Assembly: GCA_020064725.1 (NCBI GenBank)
Contig: JAGTWJ010000001.1
Location: 2,480,001 to 2,544,000 of the forward strand
From: Drechslerella dactyloides
Taxonomy: Eukaryota > Ascomycota > Orbiliomycetes > Orbiliales > Orbiliaceae
Reading direction: 5' to 3'
Length of the DNA stretch: 64,000 bases
Positions 21,946 to 34,600 of the stretch are shown one piece after another. Numbering within the stretch: position 1 is the first letter of the stretch; the number at the start of each line of letters is the position of its first letter. A program made the position numbers and the translations under genes. The notes beneath the pieces were generated by a model, which saw nothing but the letters and a program-made list of their open reading frames with translations, ran no database searches and was not told where the DNA came from.

Positions 21946-24900
21946 ATGTCCTTCTCCGCTGGCGAGGGGTCGCACAGCATGGCGGGGAACTTCAACTACA
22001 GCGATCGCAGCCCGATACACCTGGTGGAAGGCGAAACTTCGGAAGAGCTAGCTCTCGACGAAATAGAGGCCGGGCCGAGTCGAAACAATGGGTCAGATGT
22101 CAAGGCAGGGTTTCTGGACTGGTCGACGGAGGCCACTGGGCAGAGAGTCGCATACGACGACCTTACTGCGATAGGTGCTGTTTACGGTATCCAGTCATAT
22201 CGAGCGCCCATGCTAACTATTCGGACATATAGACTGGATCCACGAGTACACCGTCGAGCAGCTGAGGCAGAGGATCCTACGGAGTGGTGGAGGCATCTCG
22301 ACATACTTTCGAGTCTTGGCTGATGCTAGCCAGGCCTGGGTAGTCCTTATCCTGGCAGGTACAACTTCAGAAAGATTGGGAAGCCTCGCGAAACATAGCT
22401 CTGACGATATTTCGGAAATAGGAATCGCCGTGGGCTTGATCGCTGCAGCTATAGATATCTCTTCAAACTGGCTGGCCGACATGAAGAATGGTGTCTGCAC
22501 AACGACATTTTATCTGAGTCATGCTGCGTGCTGTTATGGACTTCAATGTGAGCTCTCTGGCCAGGATTCCGTCGGCAGAATATCTACTAATATCAATTTC
22601 AGCAACGGAACAATGCAAGCAGTGGGTGACATGGGCGCAACTATTCCATGTCAAGCCGGCGGGGGGAGCTTATGTTGTACAATATCTGGTTTTCATAATA
22701 TATTCCGTGAGCGCCGCCCCTGGTTTTCAAAGATGTTTTTCACATGCTCATAAATTTATAGGTATTATTTGCAGTATCTGCGTGTTATCTCGTCTTGAAG
22801 TATGCACCGTATGCTCGACAGAGCGGTATTCCCGAGATTAAGACAGTCTTGGGTGGATTCGTTATTCGGCGTTTCATGGGCGGATGGACCTTAGCTATAA
22901 AAGCAATCGGCCTGGTGGGTTTCTTCGTCGGCACTGTATCTTTCTGACCCGGTTCTATCTTGGACTAACACGCTACGTAGTGCCTCTCTGTGGCGTCGGG
23001 ACTTTGGCTCGGAAAGGAGGGCCCTCTGGTGCATGTAGCCTGCTGCTGTGCCAACCTTTTCATGAAACCTTTCTATTCTATTAGTCGAAATGAAGCTCGT
23101 AAACGGGAGATCCTATCTGCTGCAGCCGCGGCGGGTATATCTGTTGCATTCGGGTCGCCTATTGGAGGTGTCCTGTTCAGTTTAGAGGTAACTATCCGGC
23201 TTTAATTGTGTTTCAGAGGGTTGATAGTGGATATGATACTAATGGAGAACTATAGCAAGTCTCATATTATTTCCCGGACAAGACCATGTGGCAGAGCTTC
23301 GTATGTGCCATGGTGGCTGCCGTGACGCTTCAGGTTAGTCGTTTCTACTTTTCCAGCTATTCGTGCCATTACCTTACTGACAAGCAGCTCAGTTTATGAA
23401 TCCATTTAGAACGGGAAAGTTGGTCATGTATCAAGTCATATTCACTCGAGGCTGGCATGATTTTGAGCTGATCCCATTTTGTGTTTTGGGAATCATGGGG
23501 GTAGGTTATACTGTCTAAATTTCTTGAACCTTGACTTCGTCTTCAACGGGAGATCCGAGCTAATTCTACGAGCAGGGTCTGTATGGAGGACTCTTCATCA
23601 AAGCGAATTTGTTCATCGCCAGAGTTCGCAAGGCAATCGGGATTACATCGTTTCCGATCATCGAAGTTGTTGTGGTCGCATTTCTGTCGGCATTGGTTAA
23701 TTATCCCAACATTTTTATGCGAGTCCAGGCTTCCGAACTCGTGGCGAACCTGTTTCAAGAGTGCCGGGCCACAAATGATGACATTTTGGATATCTGCCAG
23801 TAAGTACGCCTAGCGATTGATACCTTTTCCAGCGGTGCTTACTAATTGTGCATAGGGATGGCAAGACAGCAGGCCCAGTTTCTCTACTCTTGCTGGCTGC
23901 GCTTGTAGGAATGGCATTGGCTTCTTTCACGTTTGGGCTGCAGATACCGGCTGGAATTCTACTCCCCTCTATGGCCATTGGCGCTCTATATGGGCGAGCC
24001 ATGGGAATGGTGATACAAGTGTGGCAGAGAAACAACCCTACGACTTGGATGTTAAGGTCGTGTGTATCTGAGGTCGAATGTATAACACCAGGAGTCTACG
24101 CTATAGTTGGTGCGGCCTCGGCTCTAGCGGGGGTGACTCGAATGACAGGTATACATGGTCTTTTCAGCGGTACCGGCGTGTGCGCGTATGCTAATATATG
24201 TTTATTTCAGTTTCGATCGTCGTCATCATGTTCGAGCTGACTGGGGCTTTGACATATGTCTTGCCAATCATGGTGGCTGTTCTGGTCAGCAAGTGGGTTG
24301 GCGATGCCTTCGACAGGCGGGGTATATACGAGGCCTGGATTAATTTTCAGGAGTATCCGTTTTTGGATAATCGGGACGACCCGGTACCCGACTTGCTGGT
24401 GTCCCAGGTAATGACCCGGCTTGATGATATGGTGGTGATAGAGGCGACGGGACACACACTTGCATCTCTGGGTGAGTCTACTACGATATTCATTCATATC
24501 CGATTTCCAGATGGACAAGCTTGCTAATTGCACATTCTGTAGACGATCTGCTCCATACGCAGCCGTATAAAGGATTCCCCGTGGTGGCTGATGCGAGAGA
24601 CGCATTGCTCCTGGGTTTCATCTCGAGAACGGAGCTTCGGTACGCGATCGACAAAGCGCGAGATTTGCCTAGATCGACGGAATGCCATTTTGGGGGATCG
24701 GGCTTGATAGGGACTGTGTCCGAGAATTCGCTGGACATGCGGCCGTGGATGGACCACACGCCCGTGACGTTGCCGGCGCGAAGCTCGTTGATGCTGGCTA
24801 CCTCGTTGTTCCAGGACCTCGGGCTGCGGTATCTGTTATTCGCATATCACGGGCAGCTGCAGGGCATGATGACGAAGAAGGATGCCTGGTTCATCTTGAA

Positions 24901-25009
24901 TTCGGTGAAGGATGAAAAGAGGTTTGTGCAAGGGTCCAGGGACCGGTTCGCGGGGGATGCGTATGTCGACCAGGCGAGCGCTCGGGTGGATGTTTCGAGT
25001 CGCGAGTGA
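21946..25009 (+). CDS. CLC-family chloride channel/transporter with CBS domains
   Basis: Twelve exons: 21946..22174, 22233..22358, 22422..22547, 22603..22706, 22762..22914, 22981..23187, 23256..23333, 23393..23500, 23576..23799, 23856..24148, 24211..24471, 24543..25009; 791 aa. The first ATG is 21946; a longer frame begins with TTG. CLC signatures: DWIHEY before helix B, QSGIPEIK (Ser216, anion site), GKEGPLVHVACCCANLF with gating Glu259, FGSPIGGVLFSLE, and QIPAGILLPSMAIGA. The cytosolic C-terminus has two CBS-like halves ('SQVMTRLDDM' and 'PYKGFPVVADARD...LGFISRTEL', then 'LRYLLFAYHGQLQGMMTKKD'). The position after Glu315, which is the proton glutamate in CLC exchangers (SLEE), is Gln316, read across an exon junction. 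The family is known in endosome/vacuole or plasma membrane; location here is unknown. Upstream neighbour NNT is divergent. Confidence 0.93.
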
Positions 25010-26729
25010 TATGTGATAGGTTATCTTAGTTCTGTATACGTGCTCTTTTTCTCGCACGGGTGGGTTATGCTCATGTCACTATAGCGGCGTGCACATATCG
25101 GATAGACCTTTAGAATCGGGGGCATCGGGCGGTATGAATTCTAGATCTAGTTCCTCCCCCGGGCGGATCCTGTCGCCGGGGGGATGCATATCGGCAATTT
25201 AATTCGCGCCGAGGATGACAAGATAATATGATATCGCAAACTACTAGTATTATGCACATGCTCGTTTCGTTCAGCTTGGTTGACTCGCATGCTGCTGCAT
25301 TTGGCTTCCAGGCCAGTAATATAGCAAACATGGTAAACACTGGCCTCCTGCAGATGCGCATTCTGGCCAGCTCACTCCTGCAAATGCAGCTGCGCGGCAT
25401 TACACGTCTACAACGGCTGCCGGTACCAGCAACTGGTGAGTTCTAGTTCCAAACAGCGGTTGCTGAAACGAAGGTCAGGCAGGCTGTCTCCGGCAAGTTG
25501 GCACCGCACCGCCCGCCGTGATTCGGGCCAGCTACCCGGGCCGTCGAGCTGACCACCTGCGGGATGAAATAAAACGGACGCATTCTTAGAATAGCTCGCG
25601 CTAGCTGGCTGGCGGCGCACAGGGACGGCGAACGTGCCCCTGTCGGCCTGCACGAGTTAGAGCCCGAGACTGGAGCTGTGACTAAGCCATGTGAAGGCGA
25701 ATGAAAGGCGCGGGTGTGAGCAGGTGTCGTCCAGACGTTTTTCCTCTCTTCCGCCACCTGCCTCCACCTGTCGACTCGCCCTTCGATCTCCGCCGAACCA
25801 CCGAGACCCACGCAGAGAACAAAAGACAGCTGGCAGCCGCGAGAAGATTCCTGTCCTCCATTCCTCACCGTTGATCTCCGCCAGGTGAGAGTGTTTCATC
25901 CAAAGGTGAGTGAGTTTGACTGGCCTGCTGTGAACGAGCTCGGAGGCAACGTCGTCGGATGGGCGAGCTAGTTTCTCTAGGGCTTGTGCTTGTCTTATTT
26001 AACTAGCGAGCTATGGCCTGATCGAAAAATTTGCTGACGAGACACAATCCTGTTCACAACAGACTTCATCACCACTTCCACAGACGCAGCACCAGCAGCT
26101 TCACCAGCATCAGAGCCTCCACCTGCTCGCTCGCTTGCAGCCTCCGCCGATACTCCTTCGCTCCCGCCGTTTTCCAGTAGAGCCTCACCAGCTAGACGTA
26201 CCAGAACACACGGGAACAGGCCGTCACTCGGGCTGTTTGCATTCGCTCCAGTTCCTAGGAATAAAAATTTCTCTTCAACAACCGACACCAAGAAAGCGGG
26301 GACTTGTCTGTCCACGACGATTGTTCATGCATTTGCACCCAAGCACCTTTTCGTCACCATCATTTTGCAATTCCCCTTGGAATCCGACCAAAACTAGTCG
26401 GAAGCGTTTTCAGATTTTTTGTAGTGGTTAAAACCCCCTACCTACAATAACAGTCTTTACTCCTACCGAAACACTGCCCCGCTACCGCTACCCCTCTTCT
26501 GGCAGCATATATCCTTCGTGTTCCACCGAAGTAAGTATCCCTCGGCCCCAGTGGCGTTGGCTGGCGGCCTGTCGCCGTTGTCGTCGGGTTTGTGCATCGG
26601 ATGTCGAGCTGATAGCGGTTCTGTTTAGGTGCTTCGTATGTCATCGTTGATTTCAACAGGTGTCATCTCCATACGACCTAAACCGCTTTTACGTACCCGT
26701 GCTTGGTAATTCTTATAACTTCTTTCAAG
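25010..26729. other. CLC 3' region and eIF5 promoter/leader
   Basis: No protein gene seen. A possible 5' UTR intron of eIF5 runs from GTAAGT at 26531 to TTCAACAG ending at 26659 (129 nt). The upstream part is CT-rich, as is common for highly expressed fungal genes. Confidence 0.5.
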
Positions 26730-28216
26730 ATGGCTGTGAGTGTCCCTTCCCATTGCATCCGACTTATAGTGAGATTGTTGAGCACCGAGCTAATCGTTGT
26801 CTCTTGTCTAGACTGTCAATATCAGACGAGATGTCACCGACCCTTTCTACCGTTACAAGATGGAGAAAATCCAGTCCAAGGTACGTACCTACTATCTTAG
26901 CGAAGCTCTTTGCATGGGATATCCGCTAACATATCGCCTAGATCGAGGGCAAAGGTAACGGTATTAAGAGCGTCATTGTCAATCTCCCGAGTATCGCCAA
27001 TTCTCTGAGCCGCCCCCCGATCTATGTCGTCAAATACTTCGGCTTCGAACTTGGAGCCCAGACCAATACTGGCGATCATGACCGCTGGATCATAAACGGC
27101 GCTCACGAGGCTACCAAGCTTCAAGACTTGCTCGATGGTTTCATTACCAAGTTTGTCCTCTGCAAAGAGTGCCAGAACCCTGAGACCGATCTTTCTATCA
27201 GCAAGGATCAGAACATCATCAGGAACTGCAAGGCATGCGGCCAACGCACCAAGGTTGACCCGCGTCTCAAGCTCTCCGGCTATATCCTCAAGAATCCTCA
27301 GCAGAAGGATAAGGATAAGAAGGACAAAAAAGAAAAGAAGGATCGGAAGAAGTCCAAGGCCAACGGCGACGAGAACAAGGAACATAGCAACTCCGAGGAA
27401 GACTCAAACAAGAATGGCAACGGAAACGGCCATGTTCAACCGACTTCCAACCTCGATGTTTACGCTGCTGAAGCCGGGTCAGATGACGAGTTCACCCGTA
27501 CTATCACAGATGCCGCGAACGAGATTTCGGCCGATGGTAGCGGCGAGGGCAAGCACTCCTTTGCCATCGACACCTCTGAGAAGGCCGTTAGAGAGCGACA
27601 GAAGCATGAGCTCACGGCCGCCGTTGAGCGCCTGACAATGGGTGGCGATGACGAAGAGGGCGATGACGACAGCCCGTATGACCAATTTGCCGTCTGGTTC
27701 GACGTCCAGGAAGGGAAACCTACCGACGTCGACGACATTGAGATCTACAAGAAACTCCAGGAGCTCGGTCTTGAGCGCAAGCACAAGACTCCTCAGGTCT
27801 TAGCGCAATGCCTCTTCAATGAGGACATTACGAAGCAGATTACCCCTCGTGCCGGGATGCTCAAGAAGGTATGTCGTTCCCCACTGTATCGTACACTACC
27901 GTATGTTCGCTAAAGCTAATGCTTCGAATAATAGCTCATCAGCAGCGACCGCCATGAGAAGGCTTTCTTGGGTGGAATTGAACGCTTGATTGGCAAGGAG
28001 TACCCTACCTTGCTCGCATCGGTTCCCACTATTCTCCACCAGATCTATGAAAAAGAGATCGTCAGCGAGGAGGCCATCCTGAAGTGGGGAGAGAAGCCCT
28101 CCAAGCGATATGTCGACACCGCAACGAGCAAGAAGGTCAAGAAGGCTGCTGAGCCATTCTTGACTTGGCTCAAAGAGGCCGATGAGGACGAGAGCGAGGA
28201 CGAGGATGATGAGTAG
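26730..28216 (+). CDS. tif5: Translation initiation factor eIF5
   Basis: Four exons: 26730..26735, 26812..26880, 26942..27868, 27935..28216; 427 aa. The start codon sits in a 6-nt coding exon (Met-Ala) followed by GTGAGT. The N-terminal GTPase-activating domain reads TVNIRRDVTDPFYRYKMEK and carries the conserved arginine finger (Arg9 or the adjacent Arg8). 'GKGNGIKSVIVNL' and 'VKYFGFELGAQT' follow, then a zinc ribbon with CKEC and CKAC pairs. A lysine-rich linker (KDKDKKDKKEKKDRKK) leads to the HEAT-type eIF5C/W2 domain and the acidic-aromatic end FLTWLKEADEDESEDEDDE. Known role: GTPase activator for eIF2 in the 43S/48S complex during start-codon selection, contacting eIF1, eIF2-beta and eIF3. 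Length and domain order are normal. Confidence 0.96.
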
Positions 28217-28676
28217 TGAAGGTTCTGATAGATGAAAAGTTGCCGAATGAGCCAACTCTCACAATTCGTAAAACAGATTGACGCGTTTGCTTTCTTAGTA
28301 CTTGCTTTCTACGATTGATGAGCTTTTGTTCTACATTACCATTGTTCAAACCCTGATGTTGACGAGAGTTCCAGTTTGTTAGCACAGCTGGCGCCTGCGA
28401 CCGCGAGACTCCCGGGAACTTCCACTAGCTGTTAATGTACGTAGTGGCAAAGGCTGCTTGAATTTTGTAACCACAGATTGGATGCTCTAGTATCGAAAAC
28501 AATTACAATTCTGTTACTACGAACAAGAGAAATCTGCTAGTCGTAGCAAAGGCAATAATTAAATTTATAAACTCCATGATGGACCCTCTATATGATACAT
28601 GAATCTAAAGATAGACACGCACATGCAGATTAAAAAGTAGGAAAAAAACACAAAGGAAAAGGAAAGCTCTATAGAT
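28217..28676. other. Convergent 3' regions of eIF5 and midasin
   Basis: About 460 nt, AT-rich in places, presumably holding both polyadenylation regions. Nothing else seen. Confidence 0.6.
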
Positions 28677-31600
28677 CTAACTGCTTGCCTCTGCCGCTTG
28701 CGAGAACCACTGCCTTAAAGCTGTGGAAAGCATGCCAGGCAAATCTTCAATCCGTCGAATGATCAGATAATAGCTGAACGGGAACGTATCCATGTACCGG
28801 TTCACTTGCAATTTTGGCCCCTTGCCGTCGCCCTGGTCTGTAAATACCGCCTCCTTCATATCTAAAATTGAAGAAGACCCCTTACTTTTTATTCCTTCGG
28901 CGTCTTGACCAGCAGCAGCAGCCCCTCCAGCTGCGGCATCGATAATCACAAATATCAGCACGACTTTTTCAAAGTGTGCTAATCTAACCAGCCGCTGCAC
29001 TTCCCGATGATCTTCACAGATGCCATCCGAGATGATCAACTCGAGTTGCCACAGATCCGACTGCTGATTCGTCTGCTTCGCCTCGCGGAACAGCCGGATG
29101 GAACTTTCGACCAGCGACCTCATGTTTGTCTTTGTTTGTGTGAAAGAGAGGCTGGCGAAAATGTTCGCGCCTGCCTGCGCGGTGAAAGGCTGCTCGAACG
29201 GATGCACGAGCTGCGTCGTCTCGCCGAAGGACACCATGGCGATTTGACCGACTTCAAGGTGCGTGAGCGCGCGGGCGACGAGCGCGATGGACTCGAGCGT
29301 GAGTTCCACGCAGCGCGGCTCCGACATTGACTTTGAGTCGTCGAGCGCAATCATGACTTGGTATTGCCGCTTAGAGGGCTTGGTGCGTCGCATCCAGATT
29401 TTGTCTTTCTTGTAGTCCGAGGCGATGTAAGGGATTATGCGCTTCATGTTGAGACGTTTACCGGTGCGGTAGTCGCCGCGCAGTTTGGTTGAGAGTGTCG
29501 GTTCGAGAATCAGGCGGAGCTGCTCGGTGAGGCTGAGAGAGAGGATGCGAGTTTTATCTTCGTAGAATGTCCAGAGGGATTGAGCATGTGCATTGTTGGT
29601 GAGAGAGGTATGGTTTGTTGATTCTGCAGGGGCCTCTGAGGCAGCTTGCTCGTCGTTGTCGATATCCATGTCGATGTCTAGGTTGTCTAAATCTGTGCTG
29701 TCGTTCTTGGGTTTGGCCATCAGGCGTGGTATATCGACTTCCATAGCTGCTTCTGGGTCGTCCTTGGGGGTTGAGACGGCACCGGTGGGTGTATCTTCCA
29801 CCTCATCAAGCGTTTCTTGGAAACCGGCTCGTTCGTTGGATTCTTTCCCGTCGGCTCCTTCGGCGCTATCATCAACTAAATCATCGTCACCAGTAGGAGC
29901 GGGCTGTTCTGAGGAATTTGGAGCTGAATCGACTACCATCGACTCATCGATTGTCTGAGCTTCCTCAGTCGTAGCAGCGCCCAGTGCTTGGGCTGCAGTC
30001 TGCTGGTTGTCCTCTCCAACGTGCTCGAATTGGGATTGCTTTTGTTCCTGGGCATCATGTTATCGTTAGCTGTTGGTCTGCATCACTATACACAGTCATT
30101 GTAACTTACCTCTGGGTTCTGGATCTCGTCCTTTGGTCCTTGGCTTGTTTCTGAGTCCAGAATGTCCATCGGGGTTCGTAGGACTTTCTCCAGCAAGTCA
30201 CCCAGCTTCTTCAAGCTATTTTCGAGACGCTGCTCCTTTGACTGTGGGTCTCCCTGCCCGTGGCCATGGCGGTACTCGGCTTTACCTGTGCTTCCCTGCC
30301 CATCGGTTGCATTTGGGACACTGCTTTCTTGAGCCTCTTCCTGCTGGCCATCCGTCTCAGTCTCGGCGTGTGAGGTGATGGGATCTGCGGAATTCATATC
30401 GGCATCGCCAGAAGATGTTGTCATTGCCGAAAGTTGGGCATTCTGTGGGACTGGAGGTGCGTCTGGCACGTCGTTGACAGGATCATCAGTAGACTCTTGC
30501 AGTGCTTCTTCTGGCTGCTCCTCGCCATCTTGCTCGGATTCTTCAACCGGAGAATTTGTAGTTTCTTCTACGGTATCCGCGTTCTGGTCCACCATCTCAT
30601 CATCCTCCTCGGAATCTGATGGTTGTACATCACGATTGTCCGCGTCGACGAAATTTTCGTCGAGGCCATCTTTGTCATCCCCTTCATTGTCAGATATTTC
30701 CATCTCGTTGTCGTCTTCTTCCATTTGGTCCACATCGTCAAGGTTGAAGTCATCAGATATTTCCAGCCTTTCGACCTCAGGGATATGTTCGTTGAAGTTG
30801 TCGTTCTCCCGCTTCTCAACAGCATCAGCCTCGTCTTCAGCTGACGCCTCCGATGCGTCATCATCGGGCTCTAATTCTTCGGCTGAAGCGTCCTTTGCAT
30901 CTGCTTGCTGCTTTTCGTCTTTCTTCGGCTTATTCTGTTGAGCCTTTGCATCATCTTCATTCTTGCCCTCGCCTCCGGCGTCTATCTCTTCGTTGGGTTC
31001 TTCTTCAGGATTATCCCAAAAGTCCTTATCCAGGGAATCAAGGCCGTGGCTATCATCGACTTTCCCCATCTCTTCAGCCATGTCATTTTCTTCGCCTTCA
31101 TCTTCTTCCTCCTCTTTATCCGACTTTTCTGACCCTGAATCCGACATGCCATCTATATCATCATTTTCAACAGCATTCTCTTGGGCATCATAATCCTTTT
31201 TCGATGAACCCTCTTCTTCTTTCTGGTTGGCAAGCTCGGACAAATCTTCATCGGGAGCAATATCGTTACTGATATCCTCTTCTCCCTCGCCATCACCAAG
31301 CCCTGTGCCGCTTTCAAGCTGACCTGCGGTACCTGCTTCCGCTGATCCGTCGGACGGTGCGCAGAAGCCGTTTGTCCCGATATTGATCACAAAGTTCGAT
31401 AGAATGTGCGTTAGCCTGCATATTGAGCGATGGAAGTCAAGCCGTTTTATAAGATCACGCTGACAAATGTTCCCGTATTCAATTATTATTGGCGCCATTA
31501 CCCTCATGAGAGCCCGGATTGGTGCCACATCCTTAGTTGCTGTTTGACGCAGTTTGGAACCCAGACTCTCGAGATGATGAACTACTGCAGAGCAACCAAC

Positions 31601-34600
31601 TGAGACACGAGACGCCAGCATCCTCTCATGTTCAACGAGGACTGGCTTCTCTGGACCGCTGGCTTTCTTTGCTGTAGAATTTTCAGGAGCTTCGGGTTGA
31701 ACCAAGGCTAGGATCGTATCGCAAAGTCGTTGAATGTCACCATCGAGCTCCGAAATGTGATCACAGCCACTAGGGGGAAGGCTGGAGCGCTTAGGTTCGT
31801 CTGAGGTATCTTCGTTGGCGGGAATCCAAGGCCCAAGGTAACTGATGATATGCTTAAGCTCAGGGTTTGCGACCGCGATCTGAGAGAGCTCAGCTTTCAT
31901 CAACTTGAACCCCTGCAGAACTTCAGCGATAAGTTCCCGCTGTTGAGGTAAAATAACGCCGGAAAAGGTTTCGGGGCAAGACCTGAGAAGATACAAAGAT
32001 TTCGTTGCCCACTGCTCCCACTGCTGAAGCTTGGTTCTCAAGTCGCCGTAGTCGCCGAGAACAAAGCTTGCCTCTGCATCGACCGCCCTTAAGGCAAAAT
32101 TGAGGTTCGTATGGATCCAGCCCAGTTGTTGACGAATTGTTATAGGATCCTGCATCCCATCATTTGTTATAGTGGGTGGAACCTTGTCTCCGGAATCTTG
32201 TTCTTTGCAAAAGACCATGAAATACCCGATGACATCGTGCAGCCGGTCGAATATCTTCAAGTGCGAGGCGATTGCCTCCCTCTGCTGGAGGATTATGGAA
32301 AGACCATGCTCAAAATATTTTGAAGCTCGCACCAAATCGGGAACGGGCACATCCGCTGGAATATTAGACAATACAGTCCTGGTCTTCGACAAGTTTTCCA
32401 GCGTGGCGACGACGAGTTGATTGATTTCGCCTAATCTTCCTTGGAACGACTCGGCAGCAATGGCTGGAGTCGAGCCTAGAATATCAACGGCCGAGGCTTG
32501 CCCTGCGAGCTCCTTCTGGCTTAGGTTTGACTTGAAACCCATCTGGCGGAGCGACTTAAGGGCTTCGCTGACAGCCTTTCGTTTTGAGTCTTGAATCCTT
32601 CGAACTTCTGCCGTATTTTCTTTCGTCAGTTTGGACGGTGTTGAGTCCCGAAGTTCCTGCGCCCGTTGGAGGATGTGGTCTGAGAACTGGTCCACCAGTG
32701 CGAAAACCGACTGGCTTGGTGTGCTGGAAACTTGGCTTTGTTGCATTTTTGACACGGTCGAAGATATGTTTACCAGCCTTGCTGGTCGCGAGTCCCAACC
32801 ACTAACAGCTGCAGCACAAACAGCCGTGTCTTCCGTTGACACCGAGGGGGGGTTCTGCTCTGGTGCTAGAATTGTGCTCATCTCCAAATTACTGAGGTCC
32901 GCTACTTTGGCTATCGTATAAACTGGCGTCGTGAGAACCGATCTGTATTTTTTGACCACCTTGTAAAGCTGGTAGTGAGACCTTCTCGTTGACTCTTTCA
33001 GAGCGTTCACGTTGGTATCTTTCCAGGAAGCGAGCAAAATGACTTCCTTCATGTCTTTCTCGAGCTTTACTCTCTCGGCTGAGGTGTGTTCACCAACAGC
33101 CTTGCGGAATTGTGAGTGGAGCTGGAGGATATTATGGATAGTGCTCGTTAGCGCTTCTGAATGTTTAGAGCTGCTGTACTTTAGTTGCTCTTGCATTGCC
33201 TTGAGCAGCGCTAGCCGAGTCTCAAATTCGCCCATCGTGGATTGTCGGAGGAAGGTGTTCAGGGTGTCTGCCAGACCGATTCGTATGGTTGCAATATCTT
33301 GATCCTCGATCTCACTTGCAGTTTTGACTGCCTTGTAGATATGGAACCACCAGAGCGTGCTGTTTTGCCGGCAGGCAACCTCCTCCTGAGAAAATAAGCT
33401 GGGCCAGGTCTGTAGCTCCAATCGCCTCCAGCTTACAATGAGGTTGGTGATTGTTTCCTGGTAGTCTTTCACGGAAAACTCTTTGCTGGCCACTTGTTCC
33501 CACTGATGTAGGGTAGCATGTAATCCCTCAAGTTTCGCGAGGACGTTGTTCACTGGCGTCTTGAGCGGAAGTTTTAGCAGCTCCTCTATCTTCTCAGATG
33601 CGTCTCGAAGAATATCGTTTTCCGGCCACCTCGCTACTAAGTCAGCAATCTTAGTTTTCAGCGCTGTAAGAACATCTGTAACTTTCCGGACCTCGTTAGG
33701 GTTGTCGTCTTTGTAGAAGTTGAACGAGGATTTTGTCGGTTTGTTGAGCCATGTATTGGCATGTGAGAGCTCGAGCATCATCATCGGAACGAGCTTTTCC
33801 ATGTCACTTGAGGAGACGAATAAGCTCTCAGAGGCATGTTTGATCTGGCTTCCGATATCAGATTGTAATGATGCAACGTCGAACGAATCGCGTGACGATC
33901 CCAAGTATATTTCCTTATGAAGGCTGGAGACAGTACTGGATAACCCCTGGATGTCGATTTTGCCCTTGCGCTGTTGCTTTCGCTTCTCAGATTCGGAGAC
34001 ATCTGAAAACATTTCCGCCACTCCAGCTTCATCGTCGTCAGGGTTTAGCTCCTCAAGTCCTTTGAAATGGTACAGTTGAGTAGCCTCTTCGCGCTCACGG
34101 GCTGTTTCGCGCTCTGCTCGCTCCCAGATTCGTAGCACGCGAGAGAAAGCAGTGTCCAGCAATGCAAACTCCTCGTTCTTGAATGAACATATACCTTCAA
34201 TATTAACGCGAAGCGCTAGAGTTTGAAGTGATTGGAGTTCATGTCTCCCAGCTCTGGGTGATGCTTTTGTTAGGTTCCGTTGGAGATTGACAGCTGAGAT
34301 TTGTTCAGGTGTGAAAATAAACTCGGAACCATCCTTGCTCTGTGACTCTGTTTCACAAGACATCGATATCAAAATCCCAAACTCCAAAGCCAACACAAAC
34401 TCTTCCACGATAGAAGCCAGATCCTCGAAGCTGTCATCCTGGATTTTGATCTGATGCAAGATTTGTTTGATATTTTCGCGAATATTTTGACCTACAGCTT
34501 TGGTGTCAACTCCTGGACATGAGAGATCATGTATGAATTTTTGTAGCTGTTGCCCATTAACGAGACCGACAAGCCGTTGTAGTGTTTGACGAAGCGGCTC

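Noticed and set aside
30375..30941. 188-aa Ser-rich plus-strand open frame
   Set aside because: It is the shadow of the D/E-rich region of midasin; Asp/Glu codons read as Ser/Phe on the other strand.
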